64,000 nucleotides of DNA, taken from assembly GCA_037952775.1 (NCBI GenBank), contig JBANAY010000003.1:36890001-36954000 (forward strand), in the 5' to 3' direction. This document shows positions 1 through 12,624 of this stretch, in pieces; the first letter of the stretch is position 1, and every line of letters begins with the position of its first letter. This DNA is from Clonostachys chloroleuca. Taxonomy: Eukaryota > Ascomycota > Sordariomycetes > Hypocreales > Bionectriaceae. The notes below the pieces were generated by a model. That model ran no database searches. It was given only the letters and a program-made list of their open reading frames with translations, and was not told the origin of the DNA. The translations under genes were made by a program, and so were the position numbers.

Positions 1-2766
1 CTTTCACAGACTGATACCGGTGATTCGGCAGTGCCACGACCGCCCGAGGCAACGCCATCACCACGAAAGAAAACCAGCAACAAGTGCAAAGTTGATGGCT
101 TATCTCGCATGTTCCATCGCGCAGCCGATATCTTGAGGCAATCTACATTAGCCGACGGCGTTATTCTATTCGGAGCCACGACTACGGACAGCAAGGAGAT
201 GCTGCGAGCGTTGCGGTCAGGAGGGAATCGATCCGACGACGACGATGACGGTTGCTCGACTACCCAATGTAACACGTCTGGGTCTGAGAATGGAGCTGGT
301 CTGGATAGCTCGGATTCTGACACATCTCCCTCTGCAAGACCTTGCCAGATTTTTTCGTACTCCCTTGCAGACGAAAAGGCCCGCGCGGGTATCGAACAAG
401 GTACTGCTTTATCGCTCGGTGCTTTAGAAAAGTACTTTCGTCTCTTTCCACGAGGAAAGACCTTCTCGTTCACCGACGAAGGATCGGGTCTTTCTTCCGA
501 AGATGATAGTGCAAGTGACCGCGAGCCTCCACTTACACCTGATGAGAACAGCGAGCAACAATGTGGGCAGAGTCGACCAAACCGCAAGGTTAAGATGGAC
601 CACCGGGAACTATTGAAGAAGATCCCTGGCGCCAAGTCTGTTGTTTTTGTGCCCTTATTTGATCATGTGGATGATCGTTTATACGGCGGCTGTTTCCTTT
701 GGACGTCGGTCAATGGTAGAATCATGAACCTCGACGCAGACCTTTCGTATCTCCGTGCCTTCAGCAATGCCATTATGAGCTCTGTCGGACGAATCAACAC
801 ACATAAGAACGAAGCAGCCAAGACGACTTTTATAGCGAGTATTAGCCACGAGCTTCGCAGTCCACTGCATGGCATTCTAGGTGCTGCCGAATTCCTTAAG
901 GATATGGCAGCTGATCCCTACCAAACAGCATTGATTGATTCTATTTCTATCTGCGGCAAGACTCTTCTCGACACCCTGAATCATGTGCTTGACTACAGCA
1001 AAATCAACCGATTGGGTGGGCTGCAGATGCGAAGAGGCGTGAGGCAAAACAAACTTATAAATCTGAACCCGGATTCACTGGAGAGCATGAACATGACGGC
1101 TGTTGTTGACCTGGCAGTCGTTCTTGAGGAGGTAGTCGGTGCGATTTCTGCCGGCCATATCTTCAAGCTGCCTGGCTCCCATATATCGACAACCAACGAT
1201 GGCCTGACGACGTTCCTGCCTGCAGGGCCTTCAACCCCCGGTGCAGAGGGATCAGTTTCAATTCTACTAGACATCGACCATAGAATCTCCTGGATGGTGC
1301 GAACACAGCCTGGCGCTATACGAAGAATCATCATGAACCTCTTTGGCAACGCGTTGAAATACACGTCAACAGGCTACGTCTTGGTATCTCTCCGAGGCCA
1401 ACTGAACGCCGACAAGTCGAAGATCAACGCCCTGATCCGTATCGAAGACACTGGAAAAGGAATGTCGGAAGAATACAGGCGCAACAGACTTTTTGTTCCG
1501 TTCAGCCAGGAGGACTCGTTTCAGCCCGGCACAGGCTTGGGTTTAAGCATCGTAAAGCAAATTGTTGATTCTCTCCACGGTAATCTCGAGGTGAAGTCAG
1601 AACAGTACAAAGGAACTGAGGTGGATGTTCGCCTACGGTTCACCCCTGGACCATCTGGAGACTCAGCTCCTTTAGACGAGACAATGCAAGCAACGGCTAA
1701 GCGGACACGAGGGAAGCAAGTGGTTTTGTTAAAAGAATCGCAATGCCTAGAGACTCAAGGAAGCCCACCAACCTGCCAGAAGTTGACGGATACTCTGTCC
1801 GATACGTGCAAGAACTGGTTTGGCTTCAAGGTGGCTCAAGAAGGATCGCTTGATGCCACCAACGCTGATATATTTGTGTACTGCGAACCTCCTCCTCACG
1901 AGATTCTCGTCAGACGTGTCCAGAATCTTTTGAAGACCTCATCGGATGGAAAGATTCCTATTGTCATTATCATCTGCCCGAATGCTGAGCAAGCTGTTCG
2001 TGTAAAACAATGCCAAGACGCATCTTTGAGAAGCCTACCAGTTATCGTTGAGGTTATTCCGCAACCGTAAGTTGCAAAACATCCTATATCCGCGCAAATA
2101 TCATATCTCTGGAGCTAACTAACTTGAAATTATAGATGTGGACCTAGGAAACTAGGGCGGGTGATCAGCCACTGTCTCGACACGGCTGACAAGATGGCTA
2201 TCAACCTTCCCCTGTCTCCTGAGGTCAGATTGCCAACGTTCCCGCTGCCGTCTCCGTCGCTCCCAGCCGCCGCTCCGATGTCCCCGCCTCCGTTGAACCC
2301 CGAGACCCCATCACTGGCAGTGGAAGTCCCTGCCTCGCCTCCTCCCCCGGGCCCGAAGTCGGGCAACAATCTCCACCTCCTGCTGGTTGACGACAACAAG
2401 ATCAACCTCCAGCTCCTCGTCATGTTCATGAAGAAGTGCAAGTTCACGTACGAGGTGGCCGAGAACGGGCAGGAGGCCCTGGAAGAGTTCAAGGCCGGGT
2501 GCCTTAACGGGCCCGGAGGCGGGAGCGCCAGGCGCTTCGACTTCGTGCTGATGGACATCTCGATGCCGGTAATGAACGGCATCGAGGCGACCAAGCACAT
2601 CCGCGCGTTTGAGCGCGAGAACAAGCTCCCGCGCTCCAACATCATCGCCTTGACCGGCTTGGCGAGCGCGGATTCCCGGCGGGAGGCAGATGCCGCCGGG
2701 GTGGATATCTACCTCCCCAAGCCGGTCAAGTTTGCGGAGCTGAAATCGCTGCTCTCTACGGAGTAG
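1..2766 (+). CDS. Hybrid sensor histidine kinase, 5' end outside the window
   Basis: Two-component phosphorelay sensor. The frame is open from base 1, so the N-terminus is missing. Exon 1 ends at 2066; a 69-nt intron (2067-2135, GTAAGT, branch site CTAAC, TATAG) joins it in frame to the last exon, which stops at 2766. Domains in order: an acidic/serine-rich stretch, a GAF-like region, the H-box SHELRSPLHG (phospho-His codon at 847), N-box NLFGNALKYT, G1 box EDTGKGM, G2 box GTGLGLSIV, a proline-rich linker, then a C-terminal receiver. The receiver has the acidic pair LVDDNK, the phospho-acceptor Asp in LMDISMP (codon at 2554), Thr in ALTG and Lys in LPKPVK, so both modules look catalytically complete. 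In this family phosphate passes His to Asp to a separate HPt protein. I cannot assign the fungal HK group because the sensor end is cut off. Confidence 0.9.
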
Positions 2767-5160
2767 CGACTTCTTCCCGTCGCATTCTGTCTTTTTTGGT
2801 TTTTTGTGCGGTAATTTTGGTTTGCTGTTTGTTTTTTTGCCCCCTTTTCCGGTTTCGGTTTCGGTTTCGTTGTTTTTAATCTGTGCCAAGTGGCACGTAG
2901 CATGGAGAAATGTAGATGACCTGTAGATACTTTTTTTTGCGGAGTTTTTACATCATTAATAAGAAATTTTAATAGACAGGCTTCCCAATCGTATTTTCTA
3001 TGTCATGTAGTCGAGTAGACGATACTTTCATATTATTTGTAGGCTTGTAGTCGCATACATGCTGACGTTCTGTGGCACAGACGGCTCTTAGGGAGAGGCG
3101 AAATGCATCGCCAGGTTCGAATTTGAATTCATGGTCCCGCTTGACCCGCCTCGACGGATCGTAGGTTGGCGGCTGGGCACCACCCAAACCCTCTCTATTC
3201 TTCGCTGTGGTCTGTGTAGTCTACGTCTTGAATGTCCCTGGAACAAGTTTTACGGTATGGGCGAAACAAGTCATGTATTTAGTATTCTCGTTCTAGATGC
3301 CCAAAATCGACATAGCTGGCACCACCAGTATAGAAGCTTCAATTTTTGGCAGCTAGGAAGGCTAAAGAAGCGCAAGTCGGTGTAGGCAGGTGTAGGCAGG
3401 CGGGCTGAGCCTGAGCCGCTCTCCAGCTTCTCCCACTGCTCGCTCGGCTGTTCTATTCTTCGGTGATTGTATCCATCACCGCATCATTGAAGTTTCCGGA
3501 CCAGTCCTCCCCCTTTTTTCTTTCAGACGGGTTCCTTCGAGCGCCTCCAACCACAACGTTTCCGTCGGGGCGAGGAACAATCGAAGTTCTACTCGTTGAA
3601 CCGTACGGCATACGTGTTCGGAAGTAAGGTGGGCTTACAAAGTGTCCCTATTGTAAATGATATGGCATGATGTGGAATGATTTTGTTTCGATGCTGTCGC
3701 AGAAGTGCAGCCGTATAAGCGTTGGTAGCCATGATACCCTGCCTAGCGCAGACAGTTTCCCTCTGTTTCTTTAACATCTAGCGGCCCTCTCTTGACGTGA
3801 TGAGATGGGAAAGACTGGGGTGTCGGCTTGCAGACTGATGCGCTTGGCGATTGGTTGCGAGAACATGTGGTGTATCATGTTGTGGCCAGCCGTGTAGACA
3901 TATACACCCGTAGTGCCTTTTACACCGGAAACCTAGTTTGTAGCTTATTCAGACGATAATTTCCGTTAAGGTTTCAGAGATAGGAGGTTAATGGCGGAGT
4001 TGAGAATGGATACGGCCGTTGGGCTTGCCGTTTCGGCCTCTGAACCTTGCATATCTGATGCACTCTTCGTGGGCTGAGTCGACCATATCCTGCTTTGAGG
4101 GAAGCATTGTTGTCTTCAAGCAACTGTATATCAACAGGGTGCGTGAGAATGAAATGCAAGCGGCAGTAGAAACCCTGGAGAATTCTTCGACGGCTGTCGT
4201 ATGGGCAAGCTCAAAGTCAGTTACCTCGGCAGCGGCAGCGATGTCATATAAGCGTCCGGTTTCAAATGGCCTCCTAACAAAACAAAAGATCGGGTCGGTG
4301 TCCCATAGTCTTAAGACCTTCAACGGGGAACTACCGGAGCAAGGGTTGAGGCTGGCTCGGTGTGGCTACTGACCGCTTCGCCTGGTGTCCCCTGAACATA
4401 GCTCGTGAGTTTTGAGAATTTCGATGCTGTTCGCCTCCGCCTCATGAAAACTTGGAAGATGGGTAACGAGAAAAACACGAGAAAATCTACCCCCCCCCCC
4501 CTATAATTGCAATGTCCTTTTCCGGGACAACTCGCGCTTTGCTAACTACCGTGCATCCGCATTCCGATCCTCAGCAGTTCCAATCCTCAACAGCAAACAA
4601 AGATTATCCAATGCCCCATCCCACGTAGTTCAAAACCAAAGTAGTCTCCACTGCCATTCACCCACGCGATCACCCAATCGCTTGGATGTAGGGCAAATGC
4701 TGATGGTGTGGAGCCAAATTTTGGGTGAACCATCAGCACTCGTTTCCCACCGGATGAGAAGCACAGATGCCTAAATTGTTCCACGAGTCCTTAATGTTGA
4801 CTTTGGCCGTTCCAAGGGCGGCCCCCTTGGCAGGCTGGGATCATGCCGGTTGCGGTTTGCGAGGTCAATCTCGTCTTGCCGGGGGGTACGGGTTCTATGA
4901 TTTTTTACACATCAGATGCAATTTAACTCGCTCCGTTTGCCATCTAAGACATTAAAGACTTGCCTGGATGTAACACACCCAGCCTAATTAAGCGGCTGAG
5001 CCGGGACTAAGTATGCAGGCTCCTGTCCACGCATCAAGGGTAGGTTGTCTCCCATTAGATTAAATATTGCTTTAGCCCTCAACCTCCTTCTTTCTTCTAT
5101 ACGAATCCAACATACGAGCCATTATTCGATTTATATTCTACTTTCTTCATCAGCCCCACA
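2767..5160. other. Intergenic, no gene recognised
   Basis: About 2.4 kb after the kinase. It opens with T-rich 3' flank. Open frames of about 110 codons on both strands around 3988-4372 overlap each other, resemble nothing I know and have no convincing start or splice context. There is a C12 run at 4490-4501 and a G6 run near 4881. Confidence 0.5.
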
Positions 5161-6209
5161 ATGACTCTATCAATCACTACGATGCCTTGCGAAATTCTAG
5201 GCCAAATTTGCTCAAGGCTAGATATAAAAAGTCTAAAATGTTTTCGGTTAGCTAGGAAAATTTTTGGGGAGGTGAGGACTGGAATGTTTTTCTCAGCGAA
5301 ACAATAGCTTTTTGGCTACTTCATGCTTCTAGATTGATTGATAATTAATATCCTTCCTGGCTCCCAGACCTCTCTTCTTGTAATCTATATAGTATAATAT
5401 TTAATTGGACTTTATATAAGATTATAAGAGCAGAAATATAATTAGTAACTTTATTAAAGGATTTCAGAATATTAAATTTGGAAGCTTAAATTATTAGAGA
5501 ATATACTATATTATATAGATTTACTAATATTACAGGATTAATTTATAACCCGATATTAACCCTACTTAGTCTAATTATAGATAGCTTAGTTTTAATTAAC
5601 TCTATAAGTACTAAATTAAAGATAAAAGATAATCTTTAAGGGAGGCTAATATATATATACTATAATTATAATATAGAATAAACTACTAATAATATACTCT
5701 AGCTTATCTTTATATATATATCCTTTACTAAGAAACTTAGCTTAGATAATTAAACTAAGCTTTTATCTTCTGAGTCTAGGGAATCTTAATTTTTATTTAT
5801 AAAGGAATTTATATAGAATATTTAAACTCTAGTAAATAAGTATCTTTTTGAGATAGAAATAGGCCTGTTTAATAGTAGCCTACCAGAGCTAGAGAATAGA
5901 GATCTGGTAGTAATATTATCCTGCTTTCTGGTTCCCTTTATACTTTATTTACTTAAAAAGTCTCCCCAGAAACTTAAATATACTGCTTTATATACTGGCT
6001 GGATATTTATCAATAGGCTGTTTGGAGAGATACAGTATAGTGAAGTACTTGAGGATATCGAGAAGTAAATACTAATTTCTAATTTATCTTTCTCTCTAAT
6101 AATAGACTGACTTTAGTCTAATCTACCTAATTTATACATAGAGCTACCTGTGAACTTTAGCAACTACGAAGCTCTAACCTCTCGCTACTTTTCGCCTGCT
6201 GTAGAGTAG
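5161..6209 (+). pseudogene. F-box protein relic with AT-rich (RIP-like) interior
   Basis: An ATG at 5161 opens a short frame with an F-box-like pattern (MPCEILGQICSRL, then FRLARKIF) that stops after 49 codons. From about 5330 to 6170 the sequence becomes strongly AT-rich and full of TA dinucleotides with stops in all frames. Normal composition returns near 6160, where a short frame ending SRYFSPAVE and a stop at 6207-6209 looks like the C-terminus of the same kind of protein. I read this as one F-box gene whose middle was destroyed, most simply by RIP. The link between the two ends is inference. Confidence 0.5.
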
Positions 6210-6268
6210 GTGGAGACGGTGTAGATCAGATTTCTCATCGTGCAATAATGTAAGAAGGCAACATGCTG

Positions 6269-7791
6269 TTATAGCTTGGACCTCGTAGTTTCAGCCGTCA
6301 CAAGGCATATTTTCCCTAGACTCCTGGCACCCTCTGATCCCTCCATGAGTTTGTTGGTAGGCTTCTCGCCAGGTGCTGCTTTCCTCCACCTCCATGCTTG
6401 AATGACCGGGTTGTCCATCCCAATGCCCTCCATCACATCAACAACCCACTTTCCAATGTTGGGTAGAAACTTGAAGGCATGGCCACTCCCACCTGTAGCG
6501 CACATGAGACCTTTCTGGCCCGGCACGCGATCGATAACAAAGTGGTTGTCAAACGAGTCAGTGTACCAGCAGACACGGCTCTTCCAGATATCTATTCCCT
6601 CTTGGCTTAGCTCTGGGAGGTATTCATCTAGGAATTTACGAATCACCCTGTGCGCCTGTTGGGGTATTTGGGTGAGTGTTCCCTCTTTTCCACTGGTCCA
6701 CCTTGTAACCGGTACGCTCCTCTCCTTGCCATCCTTCTGGACTTTCGGGTTGGTATATTTCGTACCACGGTACCCGATCTTAAGGAGTCCTTGATCGTCA
6801 ACAGGGAATCCGTACAGGCCTCCTTCGGCTCCGTCGCGGACTTTGAAGGTGTAGGACGGGAAGCGGCTAGGGCTAAATCGTTGTCGAAGATGGGATGACT
6901 CTGGAATTTTTAGGAGGACGACGGACCCGGCGGTTGCCTCGCAAAGGCCGTCAAGCTCAGGCAAGAGGGATGGAGTCCAGCCTCCACAGGCCATGATGGT
7001 CATTTCGGCAAGGTGTTTTTTGTCGTCAGCGGTGCGAATCCCGATAACCTGGGAGTTGGCATCATAGATGAACGACGCAAAGGCGCCGTTGAGGGGGTCC
7101 AAAATGAATCGAACACCTAGCGACTTGGCTTTATGAAGTGCGTAGAGACAGGCCTTGTCTGCAACAGCTATCCCGCCGGTGGTGTCCAAAATACCCAAGG
7201 TTTCCTTGCTAAAAGGGTTCATTGCCGTGAGAAAGCCCTTCTCCTTGGCAGCGTCCAGATCGGCAGGTTCGTTGGTGATGAGCTGTGTCCCCTTAAAACC
7301 GGCAGCCTCCATGCACTCAACCGTATCTCGTTCGAATGTCGGCAGAGAAGAGTAGTCGCCACAGGACAGGTTCCCACAGTTGACGAAGACGCGATCGGAA
7401 GGCGAGAGACCAGGGGGTAAATCAGCTCCTCTGGCTATGTCCTGATTCCATTCGTGCCATGACCGAAGGGCATCGGATGTAAGGTCCTGGTATATTGTCT
7501 GCGAGCCGTAGGCGGAACGGATAATTTTGTTGATGTCTGGTTCATGGCACAGCAGTGAGTTAGACAACTAGGACTCTTTTAAGGATTGGGTTGTACAGCA
7601 TCAGTCGAAGATGGCTCACCTGCAGAAGCGGCATCACAGCCATTGAGATAAGAGTAGAGTGTCTTTTCATATGGCTGCTTATCGAACACAGCGATGTTTG
7701 TGTACCCACGGCGAGCAAGATGGATCGCAGTGCTAAGGCCAAAAATGCCTGCGCCAACGATGATGATTTGCCTCGGTTTGGTGGATGTCAT
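6269..7791 (-). CDS. Peroxisomal FAD-dependent amine oxidase (pipecolate/saccharopine/sarcosine oxidase family)
   Basis: Flavoenzyme that oxidises a secondary amine or N-substituted amino acid with O2. Exons 7791-7620 and 7536-6269 flank an 83-nt intron (7619-7537); the protein is 479 aa. The N-terminus has the dinucleotide-binding motif GAGIFGLSTAIHL. The junction restores SADINKIIRSAYG, a signature shared by amadoriases and L-pipecolate/saccharopine oxidases. Near the C-terminus, CWYTDS holds the Cys at the position of the covalent flavin link, and ATGGSGHAFKFLPNIG follows. CWYTDS looks to me more like pipecolate/saccharopine-type enzymes than fructosyl amino acid oxidases. The protein ends in SKL, a canonical PTS1 signal, so it should sit in peroxisomes, where catalase removes H2O2. 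It is divergent from the MFS gene across about 1 kb. The substrate is not settled by sequence. Confidence 0.85.
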
Positions 7792-8807
7792 GATGTGAGT
7801 ACTGCAATAAACTGGCTGGCTGATGATTAAGGGGGCGCTGAGGGAACTTCCACGGGTGGAATATTACTAGCAATAGCCACTTAAGCCACGGTCATATAAC
7901 TAAACCAGTTTTCTACTCGAAGAGACGAAACCTATTTCATCGCAGCAAGTGAGGAGCTTCCAGGGGCCTGGTTTGAGAACATCAGCCAATACTCATGCAT
8001 GAGTTTGTATGCGTATGATAACAACGGCTTATTGGTATAAAATGTAGCTGGCAAGGCTGCTGGACGATGGAAAGTGACGTGAGCTTGGAAGGCGGATACT
8101 TCCATGCGAAGAGGAGACTGTGGACATGGGCAGAATTAGTTCAATTTGCTATTTGATACCGTTAGTCCGTCCACCATATCATGTTGTGAATGGTCTAACT
8201 TCATACGAAGTCTGGGGTCTGCAACGGAGCAAGCGCTGTTTAGCGTCAGATGACTATTGGCTATGGACTAGGGTTCCTCGGATTCTCCCTATCAGTCACC
8301 CAACCTGTCTTACTCGCTCTCGCCCCACCAAGCCATGCCAGATGCAGATATTGGTGGTAGATTGAACCTAGTCTCCGGCATCCCCCATGGGAGTTTCCAT
8401 CATAGCTTGATTCCAAGCACATTGACTCCAGCTGCCCGGGATGGGTAACACCAGGCCCAAGAGTGTCCCTGTTGCCATTTTATTGTCTCCCGGAAGCCCC
8501 CGTCGGACTTAGAGACTGTTCCCAGCGCTATCTTTTGACTGGATTTCCCCAGATATGCATCCCTGTCACTCAGTCTAAAGAACGTGGTCTGGGCATCGTT
8601 GATAACCGCGGACACTGATGATTATCAACCTGTCACATTTCTAATATGATTTGTCTAGATATAGAGTCTATCTTCTGCCTCGACCACCTCACCACCCTCT
8701 ACCATCTTTCAATAGGTTTCCCTTAGGACTGAACGACGAAGTAAGACAGGAAACAGTTGGTTTTCCACTGGCTCATCTCTTGAGTCTTTCTCATCCCTGC
8801 CCTCAAA
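7792..8807. other. Divergent intergenic promoter region, oxidase and permease
   Basis: About 1 kb between two divergent start codons. It holds one CGG-N6-CCG site (8491-8502) and a degenerate relative, TCGGATTCTCCC, near 8278. No coding sequence recognised. Confidence 0.6.
8491..8502. promoter_or_regulatory. CGG-N6-CCG candidate Zn2Cys6 site
   Basis: CGG at 8491-8493, six bases, CCG at 8500-8502, in the oxidase/permease divergent promoter. The spacing equals that in the other two divergent promoters and in the regulator's own upstream region. The flanks are C and T rather than the T...A seen at three of the other four sites, so this is the weakest copy. Confidence 0.45.
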
Positions 8808-10670
8808 ATGACGCTCAAAAGCATCATCCTCAATTCGACCCTCGGGCAGTACATAAACACAATTCGCAATGCTCCGCGGGAGCTAATCTTCAACCGTCGC
8901 CTGCTTCTGACCGTGGCCATGTATGCTATGAGCGGAATCCCCATAAGTGAGTAACTAGACGAAGAACACACCCTGACCTCTTTGAGTATGATTTTAACCG
9001 CTGTCATATAGCCTGGGATCAAGGTTCAGTCTCTGTCATCTACAAGCTCCCCAGTTGGCAGGCCGCGTTCGGATACTCTGATGCCTCTCAACCCGCCGTT
9101 TCCAACATGATCTCCTTTGTCTGGATCACTTGCGGTCTTGCCTCAGGCCTCTGCGTAGTGCTCAACGACCGCATCGGTCGTCTCTGGTCTTTCCGTCTTT
9201 ACAGTCTCGTCTACATGATCGGCCAACTTATCGCTACATTCTCGAACGGAAATATGGGTGCCCTCATTGCGGCCCGCCTGGTGGCCGGCGCAGGCATCGG
9301 CCCTCTGACCGTCACGGGCCCGCTGTCCATCGTCGAAATCGCCCCGACCGAAGCCCGAGGTCTCTTGACGGTTTGGTTCAGCATCGTGATGCTTGCCAGC
9401 TTGACACTCTCCACATTTGTGCCTTATGGCGTCTACGTCAACATGCCAACCACCACAACCGATAAGCTCCAGTATCAGATTGTTTACTTCCTGCCCATAA
9501 TAATTCTCACTCCGGTTATAATCTCTTCCTTTTTCTTGAGCGAGTCCCCACGTTGGCTCTTCCTCCAGGACCGCCATGAGGAGGCCGCGGCTGAGCTCGT
9601 TCGCCTGCGTGGCCTTCCAGAGACCCATCCCCGTGTAGCCTCAGAGCTGGCTTCTATCCGAAACCAACTTTCGGAGGAGAGAGAGCGCTATGGACATGGT
9701 GGGAGTAACTGGAAGTCTGTTCTCCGTGAGACGTTCCTCGTCCGTGCCAACCTTCGACGCGTTCAGATGGCGTTCATGGCCTATGCCCTGGCTCAGTTGA
9801 GCGGTGCCAACGCCGTCACGAGTTATCTTGTCAAGATCTTTACTCTCTTGGGTATGGGAAATGACGTGAAGCAGCAGTTGTTCCTCAGTAGCATGTACTC
9901 GTTTGCAAAGTTTTGGTTCACCATTATCGCGTCCTTCTTCTTCATTGATGCGCTTGGTCGTCGGATGTCGCTCTTTATTGGGATTTTCCTTCAGTTCATC
10001 TCTCATCTCTATCTGGGAATCTTCATCAAGTTTAGACAAGATGGGGCCCATATACCCGCCTCGGCCTCTCAGGCCGCCATAGCAGCCATTTTTATCCACG
10101 GTTTTGGCTACGCCGTTGGTATGTCCCCGAACTTGGCTTGAACGCCCGGATGAAGACTGTAGAAGCTCACTAACTGTGCATTTAGGCCTCCTCGTTCTTC
10201 CATACGTATTTGGAGCCGAGATTTGGCCCAACCAAATCAGAAGCTTTGGTTCCAGCTTCACCCAGCTCACCCACTGGTTCTTCGCCTTCGGCATTAGTAA
10301 AGGGATGCCTTCGATCTCACGGATATGAACAACTGGGGAGCCTTCATTTTCTTCGCTGGGTGGTGTCTAGTCTCGTTCATTTATGTGTTCTTCTCGGTGC
10401 CTGAGATTGCTGGAGTCTCAGTCGAGCAACTCGATGATCTGTTTACAGGACCTTGGTGGCAGATCTACAAGAAGTCCCGCGGGTGGCAAGCCAAGGATGA
10501 CAATGTTTTGCTGTCCGTCAAGACAAAGTAAGTGCCATACCTAATGCACCCTTAACCATCTAAGTGCGGATTCTTATTCTTTTCGTTCCAGTGGGTCTGG
10601 CCAAGACAATGTTGATGAGACCAACGATGGAAAGGTTAAAATTGACGCTCAAGTCAACAAGATGGTGTAG
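8808..10670 (+). CDS. MFS sugar/quinate-type permease, one-base frameshift in exon 3
   Basis: Twelve-helix proton-coupled transporter of the sugar porter family, plasma membrane. Exons: 8808-8946, 9012-10118, 10186-10527, 10592-10670; introns of 65, 67 and 64 nt. Features include a sugar-porter motif in the second-helix loop (LNDRIGRLWSF), SESPRWLF after helix 6, and FGAEIWPNQIRS then LTHWFFAFGIS in the C-half. Near 10320 the frame breaks: reading leaves FGISKGMPSISR and resumes one base out at MNNWGAFIFF, which follows directly in relatives. No intron fits, and total exon length plus one base is a whole number of codons (555 aa). Either a base is missing from the consensus or the gene is newly broken. 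Quinate is a frequent annotation for close relatives; here the cargo is presumably the cluster's substrate. Confidence 0.82.
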
Positions 10671-11151
10671 ATGGATGGAAAAAGACCTGCATCAGTTGAG
10701 GTCCTGTCTTCTTAACATGTGCCCGCAACCACTATCCGCTCAATTTCTACTGCGAGATGTTACTCTACTCGATTAGCTGTTGTTGATATGGAGATGCTTA
10801 GTATTATAGTAATCGATTATATAACTCTGATATCGTAACCTTCTGCCTTTTTTTTTTTTTTTTCATACAAAAGCAACCGCTCATGCAGTGATTATGAATC
10901 ATAGCTTTCACCAGTATGGACATTTGTTCACCTTTATTTCCACCAAAACCTCACAACAGGCCTCAAATTGATACAACTTCCTTCTTCAATAAGCATGGTG
11001 CATCATACTTGATCTAGATTTTGCTGTCACATGTAGGATTCTAAAGGGATGTTGTGATTACTACTATAAACCTTAGTTTATTAATAAGATTTTTTATTTA
11101 GCTTATGCCTATTTAATAACAAAATTATGCGTAACACAGTGTCTGTCTATT
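10671..11151. other. 3' intergenic between convergent genes
   Basis: Non-coding, with a long T run at about 10849-10863 and AT-rich flanks where the permease and the dehydrogenase converge. No gene seen. Confidence 0.6.
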
Positions 11152-12263
11152 CTATAAAACCTGGTCCACGACAACCTCGCTGGCTGTATTAACTGGATTT
11201 ACTGGTCTTCCGGTGGTAAACAGTGACCTGATGTTCTCGAAGCACTCTCTTTCTGCCTTCCTAAATGCCGACTCTGTCAGTCCACCCATGTGTGGCTGGC
11301 AAATAACCTTGTCGCTCGTCTTAAAGTACTCATTGATGCGAGGCTCGTTGTCGAAGACATCCAGGCCCGCCCGCGTCACTTTGCCACTCTCAAGCGCCTG
11401 GATGAGCGCCTTCTCGTCGACAACAGGTCCTCTGGCCGTGTTGACCAGGAAGGCACCCTGCTTCATGGCTGCGAACTCGGCATCGGAGATCAGACCCGTT
11501 GTCTTCTCATTGAGTGGGCAGTTGACGGAAACGACGTCCGAAGCCCCCAACAGCTCATGCAGCGTTGAGCAGTAGGTGGCGTCGTATTTGGACTCCTCTT
11601 CGGGACTCAGGCGTCTGCGGTTGTGATAAAGGATCTTCATGTTGAACACGGCGGCCTTACGGGCAAGATACTTGCCAATACTTCCCATGCCGACGATGCC
11701 GAGCGTCATGCCGGAGGGATCCTTGCTGGGTACCAGACCGGCTTTCCAGCTTCCATCACGGGCGCCGCGCTCGGCGCGGTAGGTGTCGCGGACAACGGCC
11801 AAGGTCAGGAAGAGGGCCATGTCAGCAGTGGCCTCAGCGACGGCATCGACTGTGTTGCAGAACCAGATGTCATTCTTGGTCATCCAGTCCACATCAAACT
11901 CGTTGAATCCGGCCGAGGCAGAAGTGATGATGCGACAGCCAGGAGCCAACGAGGTGAGAAGATCTTCGTCAAAGGGTTCATATGGCGGGGTTCCCATTCG
12001 GATGATGAAGGCTTCGATTGGGCCGTGGGCCTTGATCATGGCAGGCAGTTTGGCTTGCGTCTCTTTGCGATTTGTTGCATTGAGGACCTGTAACATCATC
12101 GTTAGCCTTCTGTTATGGCAACGAGAATGGAAGAATGCCAAGGGTCGGTGTTTACATCAAAATCAAAGTCCTCTTTGAACTTTGAGAGAAAGTCCTCTCC
12201 AACATACTTGGGATCGCCGAGAGCGACAACACGGGGCTTGCGTTGTAATTTCCCAGGGGACAT
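11152..12263 (-). CDS. D-isomer-specific 2-hydroxyacid dehydrogenase
   Basis: NAD(P)-dependent interconversion of a 2-oxoacid and a D-2-hydroxyacid, probably cytosolic. Exon 1 (12263-12156) begins MSPGKLQRKPRVVALGDP; a 68-nt intron (12155-12088) joins exon 2 (12087-11152); 347 aa, the usual length. The nucleotide motif is GIVGMGSIG, about 45% along. The substrate-binding Arg is in NTARGPVVDE, the Glu in the DVFDNEP segment and the catalytic His in QPHMGGLTE, so the active site is intact. It resembles fungal glyoxylate/hydroxyisocaproate reductases. It is divergent from the racemase-family gene, sharing a promoter with two identical CGG-N6-CCG sites. The substrate is unknown; in this cluster it may handle the D-2-hydroxyacid made by the DUF1338 enzyme, although family members usually run in the reductive direction. 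Confidence 0.9.
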
Positions 12264-12600
12264 GGTGGCAGTGTGTAGATGATGTGAATGTTGTCTAGCG
12301 AACTGGTAACTCGAGATTGAGGAATCACCCGTCGGTGGTAATCGGACTCGAAATCAGAACGAAGGACGAAGAGAAGATTATGATAACAGAGCAAGCTTGG
12401 TTGATATCAACACCAGACTAGATGGCCAGTGCCGGCTGATTAAATCCGGAGCCTGCAACAGTGGGAACAATCTGCTCGGTAGCACTAATCAATCGCGGTA
12501 GAAAAATCAGGGTATATTTTCATTGTAATAAGAGTACGTATGAGATATTCGAAATGTTCCAGTCGGTCGAATACCCGGAGCCAATTCACTACATGCATGT

Positions 12601-12612
12601 CGGATTCCTCCG
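12601..12612. promoter_or_regulatory. CGG-N6-CCG site, copy 1 of a tandem pair
   Basis: CGGATTCCTCCG, preceded by T. The same 12 bases recur 13 bp downstream. It lies in the shared 660-bp promoter of the dehydrogenase and racemase genes, about 310 bp before the racemase ATG. A PPR1-like spacing suits a dimeric Zn2Cys6 factor. Confidence 0.6.
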
Positions 12613-12624
12613 CGCTCCACTATC

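Noticed and set aside
3070..3125. A-box-like TGGCACAGACGG and B-box-like GGTTCGAATTT, a possible tRNA
   Set aside because: The T-arm and acceptor stem do not pair, so no cloverleaf forms.
3974..4372. Overlapping frames of about 60-117 codons on both strands
   Set aside because: No recognisable content, no splice partners, mutual overlap; best explained as chance.
5330..6170. A transposon inside the AT-rich block
   Set aside because: No terminal repeats, target duplication or transposase/reverse-transcriptase motif could be seen; RIP decay of the F-box gene explains it.
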